The notes: a model not told the origin generated them from the letters alone. Positions 9,059 to 19,639 are shown, numbered from the stretch's first letter. The stretch is DNA of 64,000 nt from Amphiura filiformis (GCF_039555335.1 NC_092635.1:51705255-51769254); one strand, 5' to 3'. Program-made: numbers and translations.

Positions 9059-10437
9059 GGAACATTCAAAAGAAAATTGGTGAAGACGAAACATAGTTTG
9101 TAATGACGTGCTCATCCACTTAAAACCACCAGTGAATCCTGGGAAGCACTTGTGATACCTACCCTGCTGGAAGGAGAAGAGGTGCTCATCTTTGAGCATA
9201 CCTACAAGCAAGGCATAATAGCCAGAGGGGTCTCTTTAGGGTGTCCAAAATGGTCAAAAATACCTTATTCTTCAAAATCAGGGTGTCCACTTCCTATTCA
9301 CTCCATTATAAAATCAGAATTTTAGGGTGTCCACCTGGACACCCCTCGATCTGGCTAATGCCCTGCCTACATGCAGCTGTTTCACATCTTCTGTGTGATC
9401 CGCAGCCTGGCTCCTCTTAGTGAACATTGGACTCATTGTCCACACGGTACAGCGCTTTAGCAATCGGTTGACAGGTCCTAATAATTCTGTCTATTGCGTC
9501 CTGATTAACCTGACCATGTAGCCCCCGTGCAAATGTCTTGAAATTCAGGTTACTGTGTTCGCATTCTCGATCAAGCTCTACATTGCTGTTCTAATGGCCC
9601 TTTGTATTCGAAAATCTGTTCCAAATTAAATTTGCTGCCTCCCTTTGGTGTTAAAAAACACCATACCTGACCATGCAAACGCATACATTGATGTGCATAT
9701 TTTGAATTACTCAATGCCTTAAAATAGAGCATCATGTACTTTATGAGGCATATTATACGCTCGCCATCCCCAAGTTTCCTGGCATTGGTAAACTTGTAGC
9801 TTTTCCCCATCCATCCATACCTATCTGGGTTTTGCCGTTCGTCATCACTGCCTGGTGGGTCTGGGCCATTGTCAGAATTTGGTGGGCGGAAATTTGTTGG
9901 TTGCCGGTTTCACATCTTCTGTGTGGTCCGCAGCCTGGCTCCTCTTAGTGAACATTGGACTCATTGTCCACACGGTACAGCGCTTTAGCAATCGGTTGAC
10001 AGGACCTACTAATTCTGTCAATTGTGTCCTGATTAACCTGACCATGTAGCCCCCGTGCAAATGTCTTGAAATTCAGGTTACTGTGTTCGCATTCTCGATC
10101 AAGCTCTACATTGCTGTTCTAATGGCCCTTTGTTTTCGAAAATCTGTTCCAAATTAAATTTGCTGCCTCCCTTGGTGTTAAAAAACACCGTACCTGACCA
10201 TGCAAACGCAGACATTGATGTGCATATTTTGTCTTACTCAATGCCTTAAAATAGAGCATCATGTACTTTATGAGGCATATTATACGCTCGCCATCCCCAA
10301 GTTTCCTGGCATCAGTAAACTTGGAGCTTTTCCCCATCCATCCATACCTATCTGGGTTTTGCCATTCGTCATCACTGCCTGGTGGGTCTGGGCCATTGTC
10401 AGAATTTGGTGGGCGGAAATTTGTTGGTTGCCGGTTT
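9059..10437 (-). repeat. Tandem array of DUF6589-like coding units, block II (two units)
   Basis: The landmark recurs at 9675 and 10202, again 527 bp apart. The left edge (9059-9206) repeats the left edge of block I (5905-6050), so both blocks share the same outer boundary. Block II is distinguished by a 157-bp MITE at 9211-9367. Encoded segments (minus) are at 9571-9810, 9872-10060 and 10119-10474; all are frame-broken. The right edge stops at about 10437 after the encoded linker, where the sequence turns into unrelated DNA. Confidence 0.88.
9211..9367. mobile_element. 157-bp hAT-like MITE in block II
   Basis: The corresponding site in block I (about 6046) has no insertion, so this is a clean empty-site comparison. 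Imperfect terminal inverted repeats read GGCATAATAGCCAGA...GGGGT on the left and, reversed, GGCATTAGCCAGATCGAGGGG on the right. Flanking 8-mers TACAAGCA (9203-9210) and TACATGCA (9368-9375) differ at one base, which fits the 8-bp target duplication of hAT elements. Non-coding. Confidence 0.8.
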
Positions 10438-10541
10438 CCTGCTTCCTCGTTTTTAGAAGAATCAGACTCATCATATGATTTGCATGCGATTTGGAACGTT
10501 TTTCATCATAAAGTACTCATAAAGAAACTATGTCCAGGGAA

Positions 10542-10822
10542 GTATAAATGCTAGTGCCTAGCATGGTTGTTGGCTGCAACAGTTCAGCATTGAACATCAG
10601 CTTTGGGGCTGTCGCCCTCAAACTTGTGTCGCTTTTCTCTGCAAACCTACCCTATAACCTTCCATACAAACATTTTCACTTGTATAAATGCTAGTGCCTA
10701 TCATGGTTGCTGGCTGCAACAGTTCAGCATTGAACATCAGCTTTGGGGCTGTCGCCATCAAACTCTGTCGCTTTTCTCTGCAAACCTACCCTATAAGTAC
10801 CTTCCTTACAAACGCTTTCACT
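10542..10822. repeat. Two tandem copies of a 140-bp unit
   Basis: GTATAAATGCTAGTGCCTA begins copies at 10542 and 10682. The copies share CAACAGTTCAGCATTGAAC and CGCTTTTCTCTGCAAACC and differ at about ten positions. No coding evidence. They lie between the DUF6589-like block II and the second Cys-rich fragment. Confidence 0.85.
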
Positions 10823-11199
10823 CGTAGTCTGATGTGGCGTTGTGTAGATTGACTAAACATACTCTTTTGGCTCTCGTTATCCATGCTATTGCTTGTACCT
10901 GTTATGGCCTCACCTTCATTATCAGGTATGATATTATTATAACATTAATATAGTATTATATGTATGACTAGGTCAAGAGTAATCTTTATGGACCAATCAG
11001 TGGTTCACATGTCACAGCAGTTTACAAGAGTTACAACAACCCAACTCTTCAACTACACGGTGTCCAGTCCCAAAATAGACTACAACATGGATGAAAGGCT
11101 TCAGAAGCAAGGCCTAAAGACTGAGGAGATCCCAGTTGATGCATGCATCTTGTAAATGTGCCTGTATCATGTATCTTATTCTGAAGATAAATTATGTTG

Positions 11200-11640
11200 A
11201 CATAAAGTTTTTAGTGGATTACACTTGATCTATAAAGTATAGTGTCCCATTTTGCTTCTGTACAAATCAGACAAGTTTACCAAAGGCAAATAAGAGTAGC
11301 TCAGGCTTAAACATTCGCAAAATTTACCATGTTCCCTCCTTTCTCCACATTTGCGGCACTTTGGCGCTTGGCATGCTTTGCGTTTAGATCCAGCATGATA
11401 ACCACCTGACTTGTATAGTTATCAGTGTCAGCATGCCGGAAAGTGAGAGCGGTCCGCTGCAATCGCTTCAGAACTCGCTTTCTTTGATTGGCAAGCAATG
11501 TTTTGTCATGAGCAGTTCTTATTCGGATTTTATCTTTCTCACCTAGCAGCAATTTGGAAGAGGTAAGGTATTGAACTCCATGTGCATAACTTGCTTGCCT
11601 CAAGCCAGATGGCCAATGAAAATGTCCATCATATGAACAT
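11200..11640 (-). pseudogene. Cys/His-rich coding fragment next to the DUF6589-like array, copy 2
   Basis: This is the better preserved copy of the segment at 5290-5690. It reads SSKLLLGEKDKIRIRTAHDK, LLANQRKRVLKRLQRTALTF, RHADTDNY and, after one frame change, HAGSKRKACQ-APKCRKCGERREHGKF-CEC. The Cys spacing (C-x4-C-x2-C, then H-x3-C-x-C) suggests a zinc-binding fold. It lies on the minus strand upstream of block II, just as copy 1 lies downstream of block I. This is consistent with two tandem copies of one multi-exon gene whose DUF6589-like part was amplified. Alternative: an unrelated mobile-element gene. Confidence 0.5.
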
Positions 11641-11735
11641 CTTCATGAACCTTGTCTTTGACCTTAATAATAATAATAAGAAGAAATTGATTAAAAGCGC
11701 ACTATTGCACACTAAGCGGTCTCTATAGCGCCAAA

Positions 11736-12729
11736 TAGGGGAGACCGGGGCAAGTCCGCCCTCGGGGCAAGTCCGCCCACCCCATGTTTCTGATCTCGTG
11801 ACTGCTGGAAAAGTACAATGATGATGTAATTAGCTGGCACACGTCATAGCTAAGTACCCAAGAAAACAAGACAGTCCGACACATCTCGCCACAGAAATTA
11901 TCGTCAAAAACGTTTTTGAGTCAAGGAAGTTTACATTTTTGAAATTAGTAATATTGTAATAATCTCAAGACCTTGCAGAGATGGTTTTCGTTCTTATATT
12001 TATTTGGAAGGTGAATGTTTTGCCCAACATATTATGCAATTAAAAGATCGACATATTGTGTTTAGTAGGCATAACACGAGGTAAAAAAAAAAGTAGCGTT
12101 AGGGCAAGTCCGCCCTGTATGTGAAGGGCAAGTCCGCCCTGTGTTTTCCCCAGGCGGACTCCCGAGGCTGATTTGCCCCATCGGCTTATTATGCAAAATA
12201 TGGATATTAATACCTTTAAGAAGAGTAAAACTACATGCAAGCATATTTTTTAAGTTAAGTGGTATCAGTATTACTCATACCAACGTTTATGCCCTAAATC
12301 CATAAATGCCGAAGTTGTAAATAAAGGTTCTGCTCATTTTGGACCTCTACATTTATTAGCTTAAATTATACCCCTCCAATAAATTTAGTAGACTCTTTGG
12401 AAGAGAGTGAGTGCCTAATATACCCTTTACTAAACGTTTGCATTAAATTTATAATTGTTTTGCAATATTATAACCTTTTCTTTTTATCAGGCGAACTTAC
12501 CCCACCATAGGGGCGGACTTGCCCCAGCACGGGCAAGTCCGCCCTGTCATCGTGATTTTTATTTTCCTTTCTCCTGCCGTAACTGAAAGCTCAATGTCCT
12601 TACAAATGTGGTAGTATTTAGCTATAGTATACAGCTTAAAAATGTAAAAATTATAGCCTTCTAACATGAGAATTGTCCTCTCTATGCGAGATTGAAGAAA
12701 ATAGGGCGGACACGCCCCGGTCTCCCCTA
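11736..12729. mobile_element. 990-bp TIR element with repeated GGGCAAGTCCGCCC
   Basis: The element (11738-12727) is bounded by TA on both sides. Its terminal inverted repeats begin GGGGAGACCGGGGC and match over 25 bases with two mismatches. GGGCAAGTCCGCCC occurs at 11748, 11765, 12102, 12126 and 12531, inverted at 12511, and a variant forms part of the right terminus. No transposase is encoded; the frames across it are short and low-complexity. The TA target and short TIRs suggest a non-autonomous Tc1/mariner-type element. Each motif copy contains GGGCAAGTCC, a perfect match to the p53-family half-site RRRCWWGYYY. Confidence 0.82.
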
Positions 12730-13012
12730 CATAATATACATAATAATGAAAATCATGCAGCATTTATAAAAACTACAAACTTATCAATATATACAAAATA
12801 TGAATTTAACTTAAAAATTAAACAAATAAAACTATGCATGAAAAGCAGGCCTGCTGCACAGTACACAACATCAAGGGCAAAAAATAGCAAAAAGTACAAC
12901 CATCTCCATCCAAAGGATAGAGATGCCTGTGTAAGAAGAATGAGAGACTCACCGATGTAGCACAAGTGCCATTTTGTGGGCATCACATGCCCCTCAAACA
13001 AAACCAATGCAA
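12730..13012. other. AT-rich stretch without supported features
   Basis: I see no gene or clear repeat. The small frames on both strands overlap each other and show no domain. Confidence 0.4.
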
Positions 13013-13319
13013 TTAAGGGCGTACTACACCCATATATTGGTTTGATTGGTCTAAAAAATATTTTTCATTTATAGCTAGGCGATATATGCACGGATCATGT
13101 GAAATAAAAAAAAAATATGACAAAACATCATGAAAGTGTCAGTTTTCACCTATTTGTCTTAAAGTTGATTGGTTGTTAAGGACGCCTATTTGTTAGCGAT
13201 CCACGTATAGTAGTCTTCTTCACAACCGTTTTCTGCCGGGATGCCGTTCCTAACACAATACAGTATTAGACTAGCTCGCAGTCCAATAATACGCCGTGCC
13301 TCTATATATTTATAGGACT

Positions 13320-15089
13320 GACACACACCGTTTTGTCAATACACGCTTAACGATTTGCGTAGGTCAAACATGGGCAAAAAATTCTTTAAAATTTAATAAA
13401 CATATACAATTGGTACCCATGTCATTATGCTTGCAAATGAACAAAGTTCATATCAATAAAATCAAGGATCGAATGCCTTTTAGTGTCCAAAAAGGCAAAA
13501 TTACCATCACACTTATCCGAATTCTGAACCCTGGCGAATCCTCCTGACCATGCTGGCGTTCACAAAATTCGAATTCGTAATAAAAAATACCCAATCTTTG
13601 CGATCAAAAACACAAAACTACAACTTTGGATAAACTATCATGGCAACGTACAGTATTGCCAAAAAATAGAGAATAGAACATTCGACGTCAACTTGTCAAA
13701 ATATTGAAAAAAACGTGCTCTAAACATATTTAAAAAGTACGCAAAACAATTTCTATTCATACTGCGTGTGAAATGACCGTGGTAAAAGTAGAAGTCGTGT
13801 GTTGAGTAATCAGTGCCATCCTCTGTAGGGATGGGCGATACCAACTTTTGTATCAGTTGTCGATCCAGAGCAGCCAGGGGGGGGGGGGCGAGGGGCAATT
13901 TTTAGAAAAAATAAAATAACATTGGAAAAAAAAAATGGCATCGCGTCGCGCTTGCGCGACACAGGGGATGTCTGACACCCTCAGAAGCAAGAAACTTGTG
14001 CAAAATGAAAACTTTATTGAAGTGATTGTGGACCATTTTGGCACTGAGCAGTGATTAATAGTGTATAAAATTATAGTTTGAAAAAGCCGCAAATTTGTTA
14101 AATGACGGTCCATGAAACCGTCCGTGGACAAGTTTTCCCTGTAAGCCTATAAATTGTGTTAACATAGGGCTAAAATTTGGTAATGTCGGAAGAAGAGCGA
14201 AAATGATTATCCACTACACAAGGGGGGTGTCTGAAGGGGATGTTCCGCCTGAGAAGTTTAAAAATTTTCAAAATGAAGGTCCAATTGAAGCTATTTGGTG
14301 CATCGTTTTTACACTATTTGAATCAATTGCAGTAAGGGCAGGAACTCAATTTGCAAAACTTGAGATTCGCAATTACTAAAGCACTATGCATAAATCGATG
14401 AAGTCTGTATGGAGTCCGTCTTAATACTGACTTTGGGTGCCGTCGGCGGACCATGTAATTTTCACATGCTCTTAGGACGAGGACCTGCCTTCAAGAAATG
14501 CAGGCCTATAGGCTATATTATAGGGCCTACTTCCGATCATGGAAGAGAAAGAGAGATCTCTGCGGGTTCCGATCGAATCGACTGTGCGGTTACTTAGGCA
14601 TGGGCCTACTCAATTACGTGCAATTTGACCCTCCTCCGTTTCTCTTCTTTTTCTCCGTTCTTCCCCTCCCTCTGCTCTTCTCTTTTTTGGGAGGGGCGGG
14701 CCCGCCAGCCCCCTGCCGTCCGCTCCTAAAATGAGTCAATGTCAAGTTTGTTGGGGGAGGGTGGGGGAACGTGTGGCTGTATGTACTATAATAGGCCTAC
14801 CACTTTAATGAACTTAACTTACTCTTCGTGGGATTACGAGTCGTAACACAAACACATGTGATAATAAAACCAGTATAGCAAACACCACTTTTAATCAACA
14901 AGATCATGATGCAACAACTTTACAACTTTCTTTTTAATTTAAACAAAGCTTGACTCAGAGTTTAATTTGAAGATGCTAGCCGAAGTCAATTTATAAATTT
15001 GCACATTCTTTGGGTTCCTTTGTTTCCACTCTTGTTAACAGAAGACATAAAACCCGATGATCGGCTGACTCTTTCTGTTGACAATTTAA
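13320..15089. other. Gene-free interval
   Basis: No supported coding region. At about 13862-13880 there is a poly-G tract, preceded by TAGGGATGGGCGATACC. That word is matched in inverse form near 17430-17463 (see the hAT-like termini among the findings). A pyrimidine-rich strand occurs at 14628-14700. Confidence 0.4.
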
Positions 15090-15240
15090 GTTTAAAACAT
15101 TAACACAATTTTTGTGTTGAAATTAATTGTAAACATTAAACAAAATCAATACATTATAATGTATTGGTTTTGTTTAATATTATAATTAATTATATAATTA
15201 TCTAACTATAACTATAGATAATTATCTTTCGTACTTGACA
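15090..15240. repeat. Cluster of AT-rich palindromes
   Basis: A 44-bp palindrome spans 15135-15178 (arms ATTAAACAAAATCAATACAT.., one mismatch pair, no spacer). On its left is AACACAATTTTTGTGTT. On its right are TAATTATATAATTA-type repeats and ATAATTATCTA...TAGATAATTAT. These would extrude as cruciforms or fold as RNA hairpins. No gene is nearby. Confidence 0.7.
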
Positions 15241-15689
15241 TATAACCGTGGTTTTTGAAAAATATTTTGTAAAAGATTTGCAATTACTTTGATTGGAATC
15301 GAACATTGCAACTTTACAATGCTCAAGAACACGAAAACTTCGGGTGTTGTTAAAAATTGTATGAAATGAAGATCCCTATATAGCGTAAACTAGTTTCTAT
15401 ACACTTTTAAATGTTAATGATAGGTCGCTATTTTGTGACGTTACAGTCATTATGAAAATAATTAATTGTTATTTAAAGTAACATTTTCAAAATCGAAATT
15501 TTAACCTAATTGTAATGAATATAACATAACAAACACACCCTGAAATACGGACGGCTGTAGTTTTGACAAAATCTTAAATTTTGTTGCATGCGCCACCAAT
15601 GCCCGCCATGGTTTGCCGCTGGAGCGCATATCCCATAGACAATCCATTGGAATTATTAAATCAGAACGCTGTAGCTGCGAGATAGTATA

Positions 15690-15957
15690 GGGGACCGTTC
15701 ACAAACACTTGTTATGAGGGGGTGGATGCAAAGGGTGGGGGGGGCTGAAAAGTTTTGACCCTCCTAAGGGGTGGGGGGCTAAAAATGACCACAAATTCCC
15801 TGGGAAAATTGAGTTTATATGCTTTTTATGGGGTTGACCCACAATTTTCATGTCAAAGGGGGGCCTGAAATTTTGAGGTCTGTAAAGGGGGGGGCGAAAA
15901 AATTTTGTGATGAATTTTTTGCTTCAGCCCCCCTAACAAGTGTTTGTGAACGGTCCC
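15690..15957. mobile_element. G-rich MITE, AGGGACCGTTCACAAACACTT family, copy 1
   Basis: Terminal inverted repeats GGGACCGTTCACAAACACTT face each other and TA flanks both sides (15688-15689, 15958-15959). The interior is a set of G-runs alternating with TTTTGACCC-type words. A second copy is at 51968-52179. It is non-autonomous with no coding content. Confidence 0.82.
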
Positions 15958-16404
15958 TAGGTCTACCACACAATTTATTCGCTACCGCACCTGAAGGCGC
16001 TAGTGTATAGGCTTAGGAAGATTTTCAACATGGGGGAGGCTGAAACTTGAACAAAATTTTGTGGGGCCAGACCGGGGGTGGGGAAGGGGGTTCCCCCCCT
16101 TGCATTCGGAAAATTTTACAAAATATAAAGTTAATTCTTTATTACTGTGACTTTCGTGGTCCGAGCTGTGCGCCAAGTGTAGACGAGCGTACACGCAGAA
16201 GAAATAAACAATCACGCTGATTGGCTGATCAACGGACTTGACAACAAGCCGGTTGACCCATTCGATCTATGGACCCATTGGTCGTCTGCTTGGCGCGTAG
16301 TAGGCGGCCTGAATAGGCCTATATGCGATCGCAATTCACCAGCACGTACCGGACCACGGAAGTAATAAAAATTAACTTTAGATCACAAAGACCCTTTTCC
16401 TCGG

Positions 16405-17226
16405 CGTTCATAAATACCTTGGTGGGGGGGTGGGGGGCTGGACAATTTGTAGGGGGGTCAAGAAATTTTTGACCTTCCGAAAAGGGGGGGGGGGGCAAAA
16501 AAGTTTTTAACGTGGCAAAAGGGGGGTGAAGATTGAAGTTTTGACACCCATAAAGGGGGGGGGGTCTAAAAAGTTTGACATTGTCACAATAAAGCCCTTT
16601 TCATCCCGATCATAGGTGTAAATAGAGTAATTAAAATACAAAATTTTTCGCACATCCAGTAAAGCATTTTTTAAAGCTCCGTATATAGGCCTATGTATGT
16701 AAAGCAACTGCAATTGTTTTTCGTCTGTGCCCCAACATTTTATTTCACCCCACACCAAGAAAGCTGGATACACCCCTGCTACATCCGTGCAATAACTTTT
16801 GAGACCTTATTTGAAAGCAATTTATTTATATTTTATGATGTCCTGACAATTTAGGCCTAGACATAAGGCCTGTAAGAGTGACACTGATAAATGATAAATT
16901 TATTGCGGATCTGTTTGCTTGAATTTGTAACAAGGTTCAAACTGTATAAGTTTAATCCACTATAGGCCTACTAGTCAAATAAAGCATTACTATAGTGGAA
17001 ACAAGTGCGGATTATATTAAGTACTAGTATACCTTCATTATGTGTGTGGGGGGTAAAAGTTTGGTGTATACAAAAGGGGGGGTCAAAAAGTTTTCAGTCC
17101 ATAAAGAGGGGGGTTCTAAAGGTTTAACATACAGACAGAGGGGGGGGGGGGGTCAAAAAAGTTTTGAAATGCCGAAATCAAAATTTTCCAGCCCCCCCTA
17201 CCAAAGTATTTATGAACGTTCCCTTA
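16405..17226. mobile_element. G-rich fold-back element related to the AGGGACCGTTC family
   Basis: GTTCATAAATACCTTGGTGG at 16408 is inverted at the right end (CCAAAGTATTTATGAACGTT, about 17200-17219). Both arms contain long G-runs separated by TCAAAAAGTTTT-type words. The middle (about 16600-17030) is AT-rich and featureless. The terminus GGGAACGTTCATAAATACTT is like the AGGGACCGTTC family but distinct. G-runs of up to 13 bases are potential G-quadruplex formers. Confidence 0.65.
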
Positions 17227-17484
17227 TCACAATTTTTAAGTTCACCTAGGATTATTGGGGCTGTCCAGCCCCGCACCAAAATTATTGAGCCCCTCAAGCC
17301 CCCGGTTCCTAAGCTTATGTAGAGAATGAAAGATTTTTTTTAAATATTTGTTTTCAATTTTGAATAATTATTTTTGTTTTCAATAGGCCTACTTTCCATA
17401 AAAATAAAAGTATTTTATCGAAAATAGCCGATACCAAAATGGTATCGAATCGCCCAACGCTAGAAAAAAACCAAATCATTTAAA

Positions 17485-17584
17485 TCAATGGCGGAAGTGT
17501 TCGGCAAGCGAAAGCAGTGAATTTTACCCTTTTTTCGTGGATTTATATAGGATTTTCTTGGAAGGATATCAGCATGCGCTACAG
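17485..17584 (+). other. Possible first exon with consensus splice donor
   Basis: ATGGCGGAAGTG (17488 onward) combines a YY1-like ATGGCGG and an ETS-like GGAAGTG, which are typical near start sites of broadly expressed animal genes. About 95 bases later comes CAG|GTAAGTG, a perfect splice donor at 17584/17585. The frame from that ATG stops after ten codons, so the exon would be mostly untranslated. No downstream exon was identified. Weak evidence. Confidence 0.2.
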
Positions 17585-17599
17585 GTAAGTGACGAAACT

Positions 17600-18278
17600 G
17601 TTACTAAGCGTGAATCAGTAGCCTGTTCCATTGAGGTGTTATCATTGTTTAACATAGCGATTCACATTACAATGCATTATAAATCATATTTCATAAGCTT
17701 CCGTATTTCCTCAGAAAACTGAGCAAAAATTCTCCTAAAATGAAAACCAAGGCATTGACTGTTCTTTAATTTCAACCTTATCAAACCTGAAACAAATATG
17801 CTGCCTTGCGAACACAAATTTTGCATATCATTGTCAACTGGAAGGGGAAAAATAAGTTTAAGTTCATTGATAACATGAAATTGATGCATATTTGTGTTTT
17901 CAAAGCTGTGCATAATTAATGCATTTCCCCCCAAAAAATATTTTGGTACTTTTAGAGTCTGTCATTAATGATATTAATGTGGGTGTAAGTGGATTCACGA
18001 TAGCAGTTCTGAAATTGTAGATATCGTCAAATTTGTAACGGGGTCATGATGTACCTGTCTTTGGCTTGTAGCATTAAAAGCATGCAAGCTATATTAATAT
18101 CAATGCCACCAAAAGAACGAGAAGATTTGCCCCTTAATTTTGCATACCACTTTGACCAATTTTTTTCCTCATTTCTTCACAAAATGCAAAAAACCCGCAA
18201 AAAAATGTGATGGGTGTAGTACCCCCTTAACCCCAGATGGAGACAAAGAAATGCAAGGAAACACACTTTAAGAATGTG
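17600..18278. other. Gene-free interval before the hydrolase fragment
   Basis: No coding evidence. It holds the right TTAA terminus described at 13013-18230. Confidence 0.4.
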
Positions 18279-18572
18279 TTATTATAATACACATGGGAAC
18301 CAATGATATCTTTTCAACATTCACCAAAGGGATGAAGAAAATTTAACAGGGTTGAGAGCTCTATTGCCTAACACGCGCTTGATCTGGTCAGATATATTAC
18401 TCAGGTTAGGCTATCCAGAAGAGGAAATTGATGGGACAGGAGAGTGCAGTTTGCGGAATATCAATAAATGGGCGCACAAAATTTGAAGGGAAAAGCTTGG
18501 AGAGAATGCTTATGTCATTGTACATTCGGGGGTGTTCGCATCACACCTGCGCAACTTGCATGGCAGACCTTG
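18279..18572 (+). pseudogene. SGNH-hydrolase-like fragment of a tyrosine-recombinase element
   Basis: On the plus strand the text IIIHMGTNDIFSTFTKGMKK is followed, after a one-base frame change, by LTGLRALLPNTRLIWSDILL, RLGYPEEEID and NINKWAHKI. The G-x-N-D box and the I/V-W-S-x-I-L-x-R block are signature pieces of the SGNH-hydrolase module found after the recombinase in many fish, amphibian and invertebrate Ngaro-type elements. The Ser and the Asp-His catalytic blocks are missing or damaged. It abuts an oppositely oriented recombinase fragment at 18574, so the two modules have been rearranged. Confidence 0.7.
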
Positions 18573-18573
18573 T

Positions 18574-18990
18574 TTATGTGGGGCAAAGGCCTATCAATTT
18601 GACTCCCTCTTTTAACATACGTGTAACCTGACATGATGTTAGCGTTTCTCTATTGAAGTGAATAAAAAGTGGACCTTTCCCTACAGGTCTTGACTTTAAA
18701 TATTCAGCCATTGCCTTTACTGGACATAATTCTGAATATGATGAACTATCAAACTTTAACTGTGCAGTCCCTCCCCTTTGATCCGTATTGGACCCTCGGA
18801 TTGTAATTAACATGCTTGACCCTGAAATTTCTACGTCATCAACTGCTATGACTCGGGAATCAAAAACCCAAAAAAGGCTGATTTAAACATTACAGCCTCG
18901 TACATAGATTTGCAAATGGATGTTAATATGTTTATAATTCCTTGAAGAATAACTGGACTAAAATCTTTGATTCAGGTGACCAACCAACTT
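18574..18990 (-). pseudogene. Tyrosine-recombinase catalytic-domain fragment
   Basis: Minus-strand text runs VILQGIINILTSICKSMYEA, VMFKSAFFGFL, then with a frame change AVDDVEISGSSMLITIRGSN and TDQRGGTAQL, then ELCPVKAMAEYLKSRPVGKG and PLFIHFNRETLT. This matches the middle of DIRS/Ngaro-type recombinases: the A-F-x-G-F-L-R block, K/N-T-D-Q, C-P-V-x-A-x-x-x-Y-L-x-x-R, and P-L-F-x-H-F. The Arg expected after FFGFL falls at the frame change. The HSFRIGAA and catalytic Tyr parts are missing beyond 18574. It is a dead fragment. Confidence 0.78.
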
Positions 18991-19029
18991 TGAATACTGA
19001 TGAATATCGGCAATATCATCAAATTGTCC

Positions 19030-19305
19030 TTAAGAGTACTGTCTTTCACAACTATTAGTCCATTCTGGTACAGGAGTACTGCACAATATATCATTGAAGG
19101 AAACACAAAACATCACATTTGTCATCCCTCTTTGAGCTCTTATGCATAAAGTTGATGTGTACATCTTCATGAATTTCAGAGACAGATTCAACCATACTAA
19201 GGTACCACATGTCATTGTAGAGAGCAGCAACATTTTTCCCAGGGTATAGGTCACTTGCAGCAATTGGCATAAAATTTGACATTTCTTGGGGTTGCGTAGT
19301 TGCAC
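19030..19305 (-). pseudogene. Degenerate reading frames with a small beta-rich domain
   Basis: Two overlapping minus frames give IAASDLYPGKNVAALYNDMW, YLSMVESVSEIHEDVHINFM and, shifted, FNDILCSTPVPEW. The run PGK-x-VA-x-x-Y-x-D-x-W-Y resembles a small Tudor/SH3-like C-terminal domain that I associate with uncharacterised transposon-linked proteins in invertebrates. I cannot name the family. The frame break near 19100 suggests a pseudogene. Confidence 0.4.
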
Positions 19306-19639
19306 TTATTACTGTTGAGATGTGATCATTGGAGAGACAGAATATTCCAAGATCATTTTCACTGAGGGTTCAAACTTGTGTTGGCTACGTCTCCCAGTGA
19401 CAGTTAGCATTTGCCATGCACTCCTTTATTTCGCTCTCATAATGCATGAATTAAGCATTGTAGCATACTAAATCAACTGATAATTTGACTATTATTTTTT
19501 GGCTGAAAAACAAAGTCAAGATTAACAGATTATGAAACATGCATGATGAGGTACTGTAAATGAACTTACCGAAACTAGTGATCTTTGCTTCTTCCGCCTG
19601 AGCGCTGAAAAGATCGCGTCTCTTGACGTAGCTCATGTT

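Larger units (their letters stand above)
13013..18230. repeat. TTAA-flanked inverted termini 5.2 kb apart
   Basis: TTAAGGGCGTACTACACCC at 13013-13031 is matched by the reverse complement of the sequence ending at 18230 (TTAAGGGGGTACTACACCC). One mismatch occurs in 19. TTAA is the piggyBac target, and a short, complete element with a related terminus lies at 38879-39191. The interior holds other MITEs but no transposase that I can recognise. The pair may therefore be the ends of one large composite, or unrelated solo ends. Only the termini are firm. Confidence 0.4.
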
